Origin: DATKUC01 sp964577375
GTDB taxonomy: Bacteria; Spirochaetota; Spirochaetia; DSM-27196; DATKUC01
Length of the DNA stretch: 64,000 nt
Assembly (NCBI GenBank): GCA_964577375.1
Contig: CAZNYW010000012.1
Coordinates: 1-64,000, forward strand
Direction: 5' to 3'
Program-made: the position numbers and the translations under genes
Notes under the pieces: model-generated
Told to the model about the DNA's origin: nothing
Databases searched by the model: none
What the model saw: only the letters and a program-made list of their open reading frames with translations
In this document: positions 24,929 through 34,598 of the stretch, piece by piece
Numbering within the stretch: the first letter of the stretch is position 1
Layout: each line of letters begins with the position of its first letter

Positions 24929-25131
24929 AGACTGTATGCTCTCCTTTGCCGCCGGAGCATTCGCCCCGCGGCCGTCTCTTCCCGCAAGATTATACCGTAC
25001 AGCGGCGACAATACAATAAGTAGCAAACTCCGCTTGCTGCCTAGCGACGTGGGGAATATACTGAGACTACCGAGTGCCATGTTCATGCTGCATCTGCTGG
25101 AGCATCCTTTCTCGTTGACCGGAGTTCTTCT

Positions 25132-25815
25132 GTGGCCCGCAAAAAGAAAGGGGAGTCGGAAAAGCTTCTCGCCTCGCTTCACAAGGATAAGAAAGCAGAT
25201 ATATCTTCGGGAATTTCTGCCTCAGCGGAATCTCCGGCGATGCTTTCGCAGATCGTCGACGGTCTTTGCAGCTCCGATGCGGTGTTCCGGTTCAACTGTC
25301 TGAGGATCGTCTCGCAGCTTGCGACAGATGTGCCTCAGGTACTCGAGGAGCACTGGGAGAGACTCTCCGCGATGCTCGAGAGTCCCTACTCCTATCAGCG
25401 GGCGTGCGCGGTCAGTGTACTTGTTCCTTTCGTCTGCACCTCTGCAGAGGGTGACCGGCTGAAAGACGTGGTCCGCTCAATGGAGTCGATTCTTCCCGCC
25501 GAGGGAACGGTCAACTCCCGATACATTCTCCAGGGGCTTGGAAGGATTGCCGCCGCCGCTCCCGCGCTGCGGCCGGCGATCACCGAATACCTGCTTACGG
25601 CGGTTACCCCGGAAAACCCGAATCACGCGCTCCTGCAGTCGGACGTCATCGAAGCGCTTGGTCTGTGCACGAGTCCGGGCGCCGATGCGCAGAGAATCGT
25701 GGAGTTCGTCCGGATGCAGCTTCACTCGCAGAGTCCGCGGACTAAACGGGTGGCGCGGGCGTTCCTCAAGCGTTTTGACCCGGACCTGCCCGGTCCGGGA
25801 ACCTCCTCCCGCTAG
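25132..25815 (+). CDS. HEAT-like repeat protein
   Basis: A 227-residue soluble protein with a basic N-terminus (ARKKKGESEKLL) and four to five helical hairpins, for example VFRFNCLRIVSQLATDVPQVLEEHW and YSYQRACAVSVLVPFV, spaced like HEAT repeats. It is probably a protein-protein scaffold; the partner is unknown. The start is a GTG at 25132 with GGAG about 10 nt upstream. It ends 13 nt before the next gene, so the two may be co-transcribed. Confidence 0.6.
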   Translation: MARKKKGESEKLLASLHKDKKADISSGISASAESPAMLSQIVDGLCSSDAVFRFNCLRIVSQLATDVPQVLEEHWERLSAMLESPYSYQRACAVSVLVPFVCTSAEGDRLKDVVRSMESILPAEGTVNSRYILQGLGRIAAAAPALRPAITEYLLTAVTPENPNHALLQSDVIEALGLCTSPGADAQRIVEFVRMQLHSQSPRTKRVARAFLKRFDPDLPGPGTSSR

Positions 25816-25828
25816 AGGATTTTCGATT

Positions 25829-26800
25829 ATGCAGATTTCATTTGAGCCTCTTCCGCACGCGGAAGTAATAAAGGCCGTCGAGGGAGAGCGCCCGTCCCGT
25901 ATTCCGTTCGTTCGCGCCAAGTGGTGGGGCGAGGGACTCGAAGAGCAGTATGGCGAGCGTCTGCGCGCATTCGACCGTTATCCGGAGGATGTCGTGCAGC
26001 CCTTCATCGAGAATCCGGTCGACCCGGACCGCATGAATCTGTCGTGGAACTGGGAGCGGGGCGGCGCACACGATTCACAAATAGTTCTTGACGACTGGGC
26101 CAGGCTCGATGAGTTCATCGACAGGCTGCCCGATCCGGAGAAGGATCCAGATCTCGCCGCGCTTGTTCCCGTTGCGGAGAGGGCTCACGCGGAGGACCGC
26201 TACCTTCTGTTCAGCTTCTGGAACCTGTTTTTCGAACGCCCCTGGATGCTGCAGGGAATGGAGAACACGCTCACCGATTTCTACCTGGAAGAGGAAAACG
26301 TGATCCGCCTGAACGACGCGATGTGCGCACAGTACTGCCGTTACATCGACTGCGCAGCGCGCCTGCTCGAGCCTGACGGATTCTTTTCGAGCGATGATCT
26401 GGGGCACCAGACCAGCCCCATGATGAGCCCTGAAATCTTCCACCGGCTCATCTACCCCTATTGCGTTCGCGTTGCCAGGTCAGTTCACAATCACCAAATG
26501 CATTTCTGGCTGCACAGCTGCGGCGACAACACCCTGCTTCTCCCCGACCTTATTTCCGCCGGTGTGGACATGTTCCATCCTGTCCAGAAGCACACAATGG
26601 ACGAGGCGGCAGTGGCGCGCGAGTTCGGCGGTCGGATCGGATTTCTCGCAGGGAACGGAATCGTGGCAGGAACACCGCTCGAGAACGTAGACGCTTTTCT
26701 CGATGAGGCAATGATTTACGGTACCACTCACCGGAACGCCGCCGCGCGTGTGGGAGGGGGGCGGCCCGAACGGGTTGCGCGCCTCGACGGCTTGCAGTAA
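25829..26800 (+). CDS. Uroporphyrinogen decarboxylase-family protein, possibly deleted internally
   Basis: A 323-residue TIM-barrel protein of the UroD/methyl-corrinoid methyltransferase superfamily: SSDDLGHQTSPMMSPEIFHRLIYPY, MHFWLHSCGDNTLLLPDLISAGVDMFHPVQ and REFGGRI are typical. Members are often found with sugar-uptake genes, with unknown substrates. After residue 270 the text jumps to GFLAGNGIVAGTPLENV, which resembles the last conserved block of the family, so about 40-50 residues expected in between are missing. The C-terminal tail (VGGGRPERVARLDGLQ) is unlike the family. Activity is doubtful. Confidence 0.7.
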   Translation: MQISFEPLPHAEVIKAVEGERPSRIPFVRAKWWGEGLEEQYGERLRAFDRYPEDVVQPFIENPVDPDRMNLSWNWERGGAHDSQIVLDDWARLDEFIDRLPDPEKDPDLAALVPVAERAHAEDRYLLFSFWNLFFERPWMLQGMENTLTDFYLEEENVIRLNDAMCAQYCRYIDCAARLLEPDGFFSSDDLGHQTSPMMSPEIFHRLIYPYCVRVARSVHNHQMHFWLHSCGDNTLLLPDLISAGVDMFHPVQKHTMDEAAVAREFGGRIGFLAGNGIVAGTPLENVDAFLDEAMIYGTTHRNAAARVGGGRPERVARLDGLQ

Positions 26801-26807
26801 TATCCTT

Positions 26808-26827
26808 CGCTGTCCTTCCGGACAGCG
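26808..26827 (+). terminator. Perfect 8-bp hairpin before the beta-glucosidase gene
   Basis: CGCTGTCC pairs exactly with GGACAGCG around a TTCC loop, just after the UroD-family stop. There is no T run, so it could slow transcription, protect mRNA ends, or terminate with Rho. The beta-glucosidase ribosome site AAGGAG follows within 10 nt. Confidence 0.45.
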
Positions 26828-26848
26828 CCACATTCAAGGAGACATGAA

Positions 26849-28213
26849 ATGAATCAGAAACTACAATTTCCCGCAGATTTCGCCTGGGGGGCTGCAACAG
26901 CGGCTGCGCAGATCGAAGGCGGCGCGGACGAGGGCGGCAAGGGCCGTTCTATCTGGGACGAGTTCGCATCCCGCCCGGGTGCGATCGCCGACGGATCGAC
27001 ACCTGCGGTCACCTGCGATCATTATCACCGGTATGCCGAGGACTTCGACATCATGAAGTCACTCGGTATCCGGAACTATCGTTTTTCCGTTTCGTGGCCG
27101 CGCATCGTGCCCTCCGGCCGGCTTTCCGACGGAGGCGCGAACAGCGCGGGTCTGGATTTCTACGAGAAGCTGGTGGACGCGATGCTCGAACGCGGTATCG
27201 AGCCCTACCTGACCCTCTATCACTGGGATCTGCCGCAGGCGCTCCAGGAAGCGGGGGGATGGAAGAATCGCGAGACGGTGGGCCACTTCGAAGACTACGT
27301 GAAGATCGTGGTCGAGAGACTCGGCGACCGGGTCAGGAACTGGATGACGCACAACGAGCCATGGGTTGTCTCCTTTGTCGGGCACCTGTATGGAGACCAC
27401 GCTCCGGGAGTGAAGGACCTTCGCACCGCGCTCCAGACTGCGCACCACATTCTTCTCTCGCACGGCAGGGCGGTACGGATAATCCGCGCGTCCGGCGGCG
27501 CTGATGCAAGGGTCGGCATCGTTCACAACCTGGAATGGGTGGAACCGGCGTCGCCTTCCGAAGAGGACCAAGCTGCGGCGGGAAGACACGATGGTGCGTT
27601 CAACCGCTGGTTCCTCGATCCGGTTTTCAAGGGCACGTATCCTGCGGACATGGTCGAATGGTACGGCGACAGGGGACCGAAGGTGGAAAAAGGCGACATG
27701 GAGACGATCGCCGAAAGGATCGACTTTCTCGGGATCAACTACTACACCCGGCGCATCATCGCCCACGATCCTGCGGGCGACTTCATCCACGTGAAACGGA
27801 TTGCCTATCCGTTCGTCCCGCACGCCGAATTCGAAGAGTGGGAGATCAATCCTGAGGGGCTCTACCGGATCCTCATGCGGGTACACCGCGACTACCGTCC
27901 GGCGCGCATGTACGTAACCGAAAACGGCACCCCGCTCCAGGATGCAGTAGGAGCGGACGGCCGCGTCGAAGACCCCGTGCGAATAGAGTACCTCAGAAGG
28001 CACACCGCCGCGGTCTACCAGGCAATTTCCGAGGGTGCGCCCGTGGGCGGGTACTTCGTCTGGTCCATCATCGACAACTTCGAATGGGGATTTGGGTTCA
28101 CGAAGCGCTTCGGAATTGTACACGTGGATTTCAACACTCAGAAACGCACCGTCAAGGAGAGCGGCAGGTGGTACGCTGCCGCGATTCGGGACAACGGCTT
28201 CACGGTGAGCTGA
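26849..28213 (+). CDS. bglA: Glycoside hydrolase family 1 beta-glucosidase
   Basis: A 454-residue cytoplasmic GH1 enzyme. The acid/base is E170 in THNEPW and the nucleophile E358 in YVTENGT; FPADFAWGAATAAAQIEGG at the N-terminus is the family signature. It hydrolyses beta-linked glucosides such as cellobiose, or beta-galactosides. There is no signal peptide. AAGGAG precedes ATG 26849 by 7 nt. It is followed by a sugar ABC importer and a YesM/YesN pair, so the unit likely takes up and cleaves a beta-glucoside. Confidence 0.93.
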   Translation: MNQKLQFPADFAWGAATAAAQIEGGADEGGKGRSIWDEFASRPGAIADGSTPAVTCDHYHRYAEDFDIMKSLGIRNYRFSVSWPRIVPSGRLSDGGANSAGLDFYEKLVDAMLERGIEPYLTLYHWDLPQALQEAGGWKNRETVGHFEDYVKIVVERLGDRVRNWMTHNEPWVVSFVGHLYGDHAPGVKDLRTALQTAHHILLSHGRAVRIIRASGGADARVGIVHNLEWVEPASPSEEDQAAAGRHDGAFNRWFLDPVFKGTYPADMVEWYGDRGPKVEKGDMETIAERIDFLGINYYTRRIIAHDPAGDFIHVKRIAYPFVPHAEFEEWEINPEGLYRILMRVHRDYRPARMYVTENGTPLQDAVGADGRVEDPVRIEYLRRHTAAVYQAISEGAPVGGYFVWSIIDNFEWGFGFTKRFGIVHVDFNTQKRTVKESGRWYAAAIRDNGFTVS

Positions 28214-28216
28214 TTG

Positions 28217-28253
28217 TCGTGAGTTAGATCAATAAATCGTAAGTTAGATCATT
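28217..28253 (+). promoter_or_regulatory. Tandem 17-bp repeat, possible operator
   Basis: TCGTGAGTTAGATCAAT (28217-28233) is followed 20 nt later by TCGTAAGTTAGATCATT (28237-28253), a direct repeat with a two-turn period, 60 nt before the binding-protein gene. AraC-family regulators such as the YesN-like protein of this cluster often use such tandem sites. Confidence 0.5.
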
Positions 28254-28314
28254 TACGGATGCGAAGAACCGGGCGGATAATCAATGCTGTTAATTCCGCA
28301 CAGGAGGGAATTCC

Positions 28315-29619
28315 ATGAAGAAGAGTCTTTTTCCGGTTCTCGTCGCCGTTCTGGCGTTGCTGCTTCCGGGCGTGCTCTTTGCGAACGGCCAGAAAGAACA
28401 GTCTGCTGCCGCGCAGAAGGTCACCCTGAAGTTCGGCGACAATCTGCCTGACCGCACAAACGGCATGGGTCTGGTCGAGCAGACGATTCTCGACAAGTTC
28501 ATGAAGGATCATCCGAACGTCACCATCGAGACTGAAAGCTATCCCGATCAGCCCTATCAGCAGAAGATCAAGCTCTACGCCACCGCCGGGCAGCTTCCCG
28601 ACGTGTTCAAGTACTGGAGCTTCTCGACGCTTCTGAAGCCGCTCGTCGACAGCAAGCTGGTCATGGAGCTGAACCGCTCGGACTACAGCGGGATCAACTA
28701 TCTACCCGGCGCGCTCGACAGCAATGTCTACTACGGCAAGCTCTACGGCATCCCCGTCACCGCAGACATGTGGCTGCTGTACTACAACAAGGCGCTGCTC
28801 CAGAAGGTCGGCGTTCAGCTGCCCGACACCATCCAGGGGATCATGGACACGGTGCCCAAGTTCAAGGCGGCGGGAATCATCCCTGTCGTCACCGACGGAA
28901 AGGACGCGTGGCCGCTCGCGATAACCTTCGAGAACATCGCTGAACGGATTACGGGTACGTTTGACACCGGTCACCAGGCACTCGCCCGCAAAGGCAGCTT
29001 CACCGAGAAGCCCTTTGTCGATGCGGCACGCATTCTTCAGAACATGGCCAAGGGCGGTGCGTTCCAGTCCGACCTGGTCACCTCGGATTACGGCGCCTCC
29101 CGCAACCTTTTCGGCCAGCAGCGCGCTGCAATGTACCTGATGGGCTCGTGGGAGCTCGGTCTGGCGAACGATACCAACTTCCCCGAGGAGTTCAAGAAAA
29201 ATCTCGCAGTCACCTCCTTCCCGCTCGTGAGCGGAGGCAAGGGAACAAGCACCGGTCTCGAGGCGTGGTACGGCGGAAACTTCGTGGCAAGCTCGACCAG
29301 CAAGTACGCCGACCTGGACCGCGCGCTTCTGAAGGCGCTCGCGACCGAGTGGGGAAAAATCTGCTGGGACAACCAGGCGGCGATCCCTGCCGAGGTTGTG
29401 AAGGCCAACCCGGGCGACTCCGACGTGGCGAAGAGCATTCTGGCCATCTCGGGCGCGGCCACATCGACCAGTGGTACGACCTTGCTCGACAAGTCCACTC
29501 CGCAGTTCAAGGAGACCTTCCAGCAGATCTCGCGTGAGCTCGTCTCCGGCGTGCTCACTCCCGAGCAGTTTACGCAGCAGCTCGATGCCGCAGCGGCCGA
29601 AGCCGCGAAAGCGCAGTAA
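28315..29619 (+). CDS. Sugar ABC transporter substrate-binding protein (family 1)
   Basis: A 434-residue exported protein. The signal peptide ends LLLPGVLFANG (about residue 23), and no lipobox cysteine is present. The mature part has the family 1 fold with VTIETESYPDQPYQQKIKLYATAGQLPDVF and WLLYYNKALLQKVGV segments. It captures an oligosaccharide, probably a beta-glucoside given the upstream GH1 gene. ATG follows AGGAGG. It leads an operon with two permeases; no ATPase gene is adjacent, so a shared MsmK-type ATPase elsewhere is expected. Confidence 0.9.
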   Translation: MKKSLFPVLVAVLALLLPGVLFANGQKEQSAAAQKVTLKFGDNLPDRTNGMGLVEQTILDKFMKDHPNVTIETESYPDQPYQQKIKLYATAGQLPDVFKYWSFSTLLKPLVDSKLVMELNRSDYSGINYLPGALDSNVYYGKLYGIPVTADMWLLYYNKALLQKVGVQLPDTIQGIMDTVPKFKAAGIIPVVTDGKDAWPLAITFENIAERITGTFDTGHQALARKGSFTEKPFVDAARILQNMAKGGAFQSDLVTSDYGASRNLFGQQRAAMYLMGSWELGLANDTNFPEEFKKNLAVTSFPLVSGGKGTSTGLEAWYGGNFVASSTSKYADLDRALLKALATEWGKICWDNQAAIPAEVVKANPGDSDVAKSILAISGAATSTSGTTLLDKSTPQFKETFQQISRELVSGVLTPEQFTQQLDAAAAEAAKAQ

Positions 29620-29699
29620 TTCGAGCCTGATTCATTTCGCGATTTCCCAGGCGGCGCCGGTTCGGCCGGTGCTGCCTGGGCGTCTGCAAGGGGAACCTG

Positions 29700-30584
29700 A
29701 TGAGGTCGATTTTCGCGGATCGAAGAACCATCGCATTTCTCACAATTCCGTCGCTTTCGATCATGCTGTTTGCCATTGTCGCGCCGATTCTTCTGAGCGT
29801 GTACTACAGCATGACGATCTGGGCCGGTTTCGGAAAGATGACCTTCGTCGGTCTCAAGAACTTCGGCGATGTCCTCTTTGCCGATTCGACCTTCTGGCGC
29901 TCGGTTCTGAACGCGATAATCCTCGCATTGGTCACCATCTTCATCCAGAATCCGATTGCATTCATCATCGCAGCCTCGCTGCGGAGAATTGGAAAGGGCT
30001 CGCGCACATTCCGGACAATCTATTTCATACCGGCGATTCTGACCGTCGTGGTTATTACAAAGCTCTGGGTCAGCATCTTCAATCCCAACTACGGGCTTCT
30101 CAACAAGCTGCTTCACGACATCGGATTCAAGTCGGTGTCGATAGCCTGGTTGAGCAATCCCTCGACGGCGCTCGGAGCGGTGATCTTCATCATGATCTGG
30201 TGGGGATTCGGCTGGGCCCTGCTCTTCTACTATTCGGGGCTCATGACGATGCCGAAGGAGATCGAGGAGGCGGCGATCATCGACGGGGCGAATCCGCTGC
30301 AGATGTACACCCGGGTCGTCATCCCCTACATCATGCCGGTAATCCAGGCCGTTCTGATCATCGACGTCATCTCCAGCCTGAAGCAGATGGAGGTGATCTA
30401 TCTGTCGACCAACGGCGCGCCGGGCGACGCTTCACAGTTTGTAGCCAACTATCTCTATACGAAGGCCTTCACCTACAGCCAGTACGGGTACGGGAGCGCC
30501 GTGAGCGTGGTGTTCGTCGTTGTTGCCCTTGTCCTGACGCTCATCACCCGCAGGCTCACCAACCAGAGCCCGGAAATCGATTGA
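29700..30584 (+). CDS. Sugar ABC transporter permease, MalF/UgpA type
   Basis: A 294-residue protein with six membrane segments. The EAA loop that docks the ATPase reads EEAAIIDGANPLQMYTRVVIP near residues 190-210. It forms the channel with the second permease. It starts 80 nt after the binding-protein gene; the long gap can tune expression. Confidence 0.9.
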   Translation: MRSIFADRRTIAFLTIPSLSIMLFAIVAPILLSVYYSMTIWAGFGKMTFVGLKNFGDVLFADSTFWRSVLNAIILALVTIFIQNPIAFIIAASLRRIGKGSRTFRTIYFIPAILTVVVITKLWVSIFNPNYGLLNKLLHDIGFKSVSIAWLSNPSTALGAVIFIMIWWGFGWALLFYYSGLMTMPKEIEEAAIIDGANPLQMYTRVVIPYIMPVIQAVLIIDVISSLKQMEVIYLSTNGAPGDASQFVANYLYTKAFTYSQYGYGSAVSVVFVVVALVLTLITRRLTNQSPEID

Positions 30585-30597
30585 GAGGGAGGGAGCC

Positions 30598-31473
30598 ATG
30601 GATCTGGCGATCAACGCACGCGTAGAAAGCCCGGACCGGTTCGCCCTCCGCAGGCGGGCGGGCAAGTACCTGCTCTATGCGTTTCTCACCATCTTTGCAG
30701 TACTGCAGCTTTTTCCGCTCCTCTGGCTGTTCGACTACAGCCTGGTGAAGAGCGGGCAGCTCTTCGGTCCCCAGATACTGACATGGCCGCATCCCTTTCA
30801 GTGGCAGAACTACGCCCGTGCGTGGATCAACGGAAACATTCCGACCTATTTCATGAACAGCGTGATCATCGTCGGCGGGTCGGTGATCGGCGCGACGATT
30901 CTGTCCTTCTGCGTCGCCTACGCCTGCACGAGGATGACATGGAAGCTTCGAATAGTCGTATACAATATTGTGCTGCTCGGCATGATCATTCCGATTCATA
31001 CAACCCTGCTTCCCAACTTCGTCTGGTTCAAGGTGTTCGGACTGCTGAACACGCGCATCGGGGTGATCATTCCCTACATAGCTTTCAACCTTTCGTTCAA
31101 CACGCTGATGTTCTCCGGGATGATGAAGAATCTCCCGCGGTCGGTCGAAGAGTCGGCATACCTGGACGGCGCGGGGATGGGTTCGCTTCTCGCGCGCATA
31201 GTGGCGCCGATGACCGGACCGGCATTTGCGACCGTCTCGATCATGACCTTTCTCAACGGCTGGAACGAGTTCATCATGGCTAACACCTTCCTCGCGAGCG
31301 AGCGGCTTCGCACGCTCCCCTTCGCGGTGATCCGATTCGAAGGCGAGTACTCCTCCGACTACGCCGTCCAGTTCGCCTGTATGGCGCTGGTTGCAATACC
31401 TCCGATTATCCTCTATTTTGTTTTCAACCGCTGGATTATGGCCGGCGTTACCGCCGGGGCGGTCAAGTCGTGA
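30598..31473 (+). CDS. Sugar ABC transporter permease, MalG type
   Basis: A 291-residue protein with six membrane segments and an EAA loop variant EESAYLDGAGMGSLLARIVAP. It pairs with the upstream permease. AGGGAGGGAG precedes the ATG by a few bases. The histidine kinase gene begins 4 nt after its stop, which ties sensing and transport into one transcript. Confidence 0.9.
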   Translation: MDLAINARVESPDRFALRRRAGKYLLYAFLTIFAVLQLFPLLWLFDYSLVKSGQLFGPQILTWPHPFQWQNYARAWINGNIPTYFMNSVIIVGGSVIGATILSFCVAYACTRMTWKLRIVVYNIVLLGMIIPIHTTLLPNFVWFKVFGLLNTRIGVIIPYIAFNLSFNTLMFSGMMKNLPRSVEESAYLDGAGMGSLLARIVAPMTGPAFATVSIMTFLNGWNEFIMANTFLASERLRTLPFAVIRFEGEYSSDYAVQFACMALVAIPPIILYFVFNRWIMAGVTAGAVKS

Positions 31474-31477
31474 TGAT

Positions 31478-33292
31478 GTGAGAACGAGCTTTCCGATCTT
31501 TCGAAATACCCTTACGCGCCGTTTCCTCGTAGCGTTTCTTCTCATTATACTGCTCCCCGTCGGGGGAGTGGGCGTGCTCCTTACCCTGCTCAGTGAACGC
31601 GCCCTCCTCGAGGCGTCGGCGCGAAGAATCTCAGAGGGAGTCGCTCAGACGGCAGCCGGCATCGACGAGGAGGCAAAACGCCTCGCCCTACTGACGGCGA
31701 CCCTCGCGGCCGACAAGCGGCTCATCACCGCGGCCGCCCGGTACAGCGCGGCGGATACGACCGAAGAGGCGTTCGCGCAGACCCAGGTGATGGACGAGCA
31801 CGTAGGGGGCTTCTTCGACTATACGAACCGTACCGGCGCGGTGGAAATCCTCCTCGCCGACAAGCCGACCTATGTCTTTCGGAACAATCCCAGCATCTTC
31901 GAGCAGCCGGTCGACCGCACCGGATGGTTCAAAGCAGTCACGGCAAACAAGAACCGCGTCTACATCCTCCAGAGCCTGAAAAGCTACTCGCTCCGCGGGA
32001 CCGATCTGCCGGTGCTTACCGTGGCGGTCTGTCCGAGCCGGCAGGCCTACGACGAGGGGGTCTACGCGATTCTCGTCGCCTCGCGCATCCCCTACCTCGA
32101 TTCGATCCAGGCCGAGCATGAGGTCGGCCACATGCAGTTCCTGATCAATTCGCGCGGTGAGCTTATTCTCAGCAACGGCGCCTCGAGCGACGGCGCCGCT
32201 TCCGAGCTTCTGACCAGAATGAGGGATCGCAGTCACATCTCGGGCCGCGAGGTGCTCGACGGCAAGCCCTACCTGGTCGCCGCTGCAGCGATTCCTTCGG
32301 CGGGCTGGTCACTGGTGAGCGCAATCTCCTACGACCAGGTTACGCGAAGCATCGAGTCATACGCGCGCGGGGCCCGCATTGCGGTGATCGCGCTACTTGT
32401 GCTGTTCGCGCTGTACGTGGAGCTCTTCTTCCACCAGATACTCCGTCCGGTGCGGCTGGTCGTCGAGAAGATGGAGCTGGTTTCACAGGGCGACTACAGT
32501 GCGGCGGTGAACGTCAAAGCGCCGGCCGAGATACGAAACCTTGCCGAATCCTTCAACTCGATGGTCCGCGAGGTGAACCGGCTGACGGCTGAGAAGGAGG
32601 AGAAGGAGAAGGAGCGGGCGGCGCTCGAGCTCGAGGCGTTGAGGCTCCAGATCAATCCCCACTTTCTTTCCAACACGCTCAATGCGATCCGTCTGATGGC
32701 GGTAATGAGCAGGGCGGACAACATTCGAGAAATGACCGCCGCCCTGATGAAGGTTGTCTCGGAGGCCTTCTCCGGGGGCCCGGGGTCGCTCGCACCGGTG
32801 ACGGCGGAAATCGAAACTCTCAAGAGCTACGTGCAGATCATGAAGGTCCGTTTCGGCGACAGCTTCGACGTCACCTACCAGGTGGACCCTAAGGTGAGCT
32901 CCTGCCGGATGCTGCGCATGCTGCTGCAGCCGATCCTGGAAAACAGCATCCTTCACGGGCTCCGTGATATCGACCGCAAGGGATACATCGTTGTGCGCGC
33001 GAGGCGTGAGAGCGATGCGCTCGCGATCGAGATCAGCGACAACGGCCGGGGTATGACGTCGGCGGAGATCGAGAGGTCGATCCGAGGAGACATCCCGCAG
33101 GACCTGACCTTCAATCGCGTTGGTATCGCCAACGTGAGAAGGCGCATCGAGCTGAATCACGGCGAGGCATACGGCCTGTCGATTCGCAGCGCTCCCGGCG
33201 AAGGAACGTCGGTGTCAGTTCTGCTGCCCGTTCTAGAAGAGACCGAGCGGGCCGGCACAGAGGTGGACCATGTATCGGGTGATGGTCGTTGA
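31478..33292 (+). CDS. yesM: YesM-family sensor histidine kinase
   Basis: A 604-residue kinase: membrane segment near residues 14-35, a dCache-like extracellular region to about 300, second membrane segment about 305-325, HAMP, coiled coil, and a His-kinase domain with LQINPHFLSNTLNAI holding the phospho-histidine, followed by an ATPase domain (DNGRGMTSAEIE). GTG 31478 lies 4 nt after the permease stop; a start further upstream would overlap the permease by 83 nt. It is paired with the YesN-like regulator that overlaps its end. Confidence 0.9.
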   Translation: MRTSFPIFRNTLTRRFLVAFLLIILLPVGGVGVLLTLLSERALLEASARRISEGVAQTAAGIDEEAKRLALLTATLAADKRLITAAARYSAADTTEEAFAQTQVMDEHVGGFFDYTNRTGAVEILLADKPTYVFRNNPSIFEQPVDRTGWFKAVTANKNRVYILQSLKSYSLRGTDLPVLTVAVCPSRQAYDEGVYAILVASRIPYLDSIQAEHEVGHMQFLINSRGELILSNGASSDGAASELLTRMRDRSHISGREVLDGKPYLVAAAAIPSAGWSLVSAISYDQVTRSIESYARGARIAVIALLVLFALYVELFFHQILRPVRLVVEKMELVSQGDYSAAVNVKAPAEIRNLAESFNSMVREVNRLTAEKEEKEKERAALELEALRLQINPHFLSNTLNAIRLMAVMSRADNIREMTAALMKVVSEAFSGGPGSLAPVTAEIETLKSYVQIMKVRFGDSFDVTYQVDPKVSSCRMLRMLLQPILENSILHGLRDIDRKGYIVVRARRESDALAIEISDNGRGMTSAEIERSIRGDIPQDLTFNRVGIANVRRRIELNHGEAYGLSIRSAPGEGTSVSVLLPVLEETERAGTEVDHVSGDGR

Positions 33293-34475
33293 TGACGAGC
33301 CCCTCGTAAGGATCGCGCTGCGGACAATGCTTCCGTGGGAGGACCACGGGTTCCGCTGCGATCTGGAAGCAAAGAACGGCGAACAGGCGCTGGAGCTTCT
33401 TCGCGCAAATCCCGAGGTCGCCGTGGTCTTTCTGGACATGGTCATGCCGGAGATGGACGGCCTCGAGTTCATCCGCAGGGCCAGGCTGGAAGGGAACCGC
33501 GCCGAGATCGTAGTCCTCAGCGCGCACGACGATTTCTCGCTCGTGCGGGAGGCGTTCAAGGCCGGTATCCGCGACTACATTCTCAAGGCGGACCTGGATC
33601 CGGCGCGCGTGCTCGAGGTGGCAGAGACCGTGGTGTCGCGGATAGAGGAGCAGCAGACCGACGAAACGCTCCGCGCCAACCTGGTTCGAAGGGACGCGGC
33701 GCTTCTGAAGCAGGAGATCCTCAAGCGCCTGGTGACCGGTGCCGTTATTGAAGATTTCGACTCACAGCGTACGCTTCTGGGGATTCGGCTGGGAGGCAAG
33801 CTTCGGCTCGCGATTCTCTGGGTGGATGACTACGAATCGGTACGGTTCCGTTACGCGGGCGACACAATCGAATCGTTTTCCGGCGCGTTTCTCAACGCGG
33901 TCGACCAGGTGCTGTCCCGCTACAGATACGGAGAGGCGGTTCAGACCGCGAACGACGAGTTCTGCGTTCTGCTCGGCTTCGATGGTGCTCCCTTCGACCA
34001 GATCGACCGGGCAACCTCCGAAATACTCGATGAGATAAAGCGCAACCTGTCGCATTTTCTGAATGTGCAGATATCTTCCTACGTTTCGGTTACCGGAGAC
34101 GAGATCGGCTCCGTTCCCGCGCTCTACGATTCGGCGCGCCGGTTCAGAAGCTCGGCAAGCAGGCTCGTGGTGAAGGCGCGGCGCTACATTCAGGAAAACT
34201 ACGCCGATGCGGATCTGAGCCTTTCCGATGTCGCCGGTTCGCTTCAGGTGAGCACGAACCACCTGAGCTACCAGTTCGCACGCGAAACGGGAAAGACCTT
34301 CAAGGAGTACCTGATGGAGACACGGCTCGAAGCCGCGAAGAAGCTCCTGATGTCGACGCCGCTGAAGGTCTACGAGGTGAGCCGCCAGGTGGGCTACCGG
34401 AACGTCGAGCATTTCTGCAGGATATTCCGCCGGGTGACCGGGAACACTCCGGGAAGCTTCAGCACACAGAGTTAA
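33270..34475 (+). CDS. yesN: YesN-family response regulator with AraC DNA-binding domain
   Basis: A 401-residue regulator: receiver (1-120) with VVDDEPLVR and phospho-acceptor D56 in FLDMVMP, a linker of about 170 residues, and an AraC/XylS helix-turn-helix pair (about 300-400) with DLSLSDVAGSLQVSTNHLSYQFARETG and VSRQVGYRNVEHFCRIFRRVTG. It overlaps yesM by 23 nt. It probably activates the ABC operon, perhaps through the tandem repeat at 28217-28253. Confidence 0.92.
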   Translation: MYRVMVVDDEPLVRIALRTMLPWEDHGFRCDLEAKNGEQALELLRANPEVAVVFLDMVMPEMDGLEFIRRARLEGNRAEIVVLSAHDDFSLVREAFKAGIRDYILKADLDPARVLEVAETVVSRIEEQQTDETLRANLVRRDAALLKQEILKRLVTGAVIEDFDSQRTLLGIRLGGKLRLAILWVDDYESVRFRYAGDTIESFSGAFLNAVDQVLSRYRYGEAVQTANDEFCVLLGFDGAPFDQIDRATSEILDEIKRNLSHFLNVQISSYVSVTGDEIGSVPALYDSARRFRSSASRLVVKARRYIQENYADADLSLSDVAGSLQVSTNHLSYQFARETGKTFKEYLMETRLEAAKKLLMSTPLKVYEVSRQVGYRNVEHFCRIFRRVTGNTPGSFSTQS

Positions 34476-34555
34476 CCCGTCTCGGGAAAGAGGGTTTCGA
34501 CATATAGAATCTCGGAAATGCAGGTGTTGTGCGAGGGGGGAGGGCTGCTTTGCCG

Positions 34556-34586
34556 CGGAGGCTTCCGGAAGGTCCGGAAGCCTCCG
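34556..34586. terminator. 13-bp perfect hairpin between convergent genes
   Basis: CGGAGGCTTCCGG (34556-34568) pairs exactly with CCGGAAGCCTCCG (34574-34586) around a 5-nt loop. It lies between the stops of yesN (34475) and the RNA-binding protein (34599) and could serve both directions, although T-rich tails are weak. Confidence 0.65.
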
Positions 34587-34598
34587 TTCATCTCAGGG

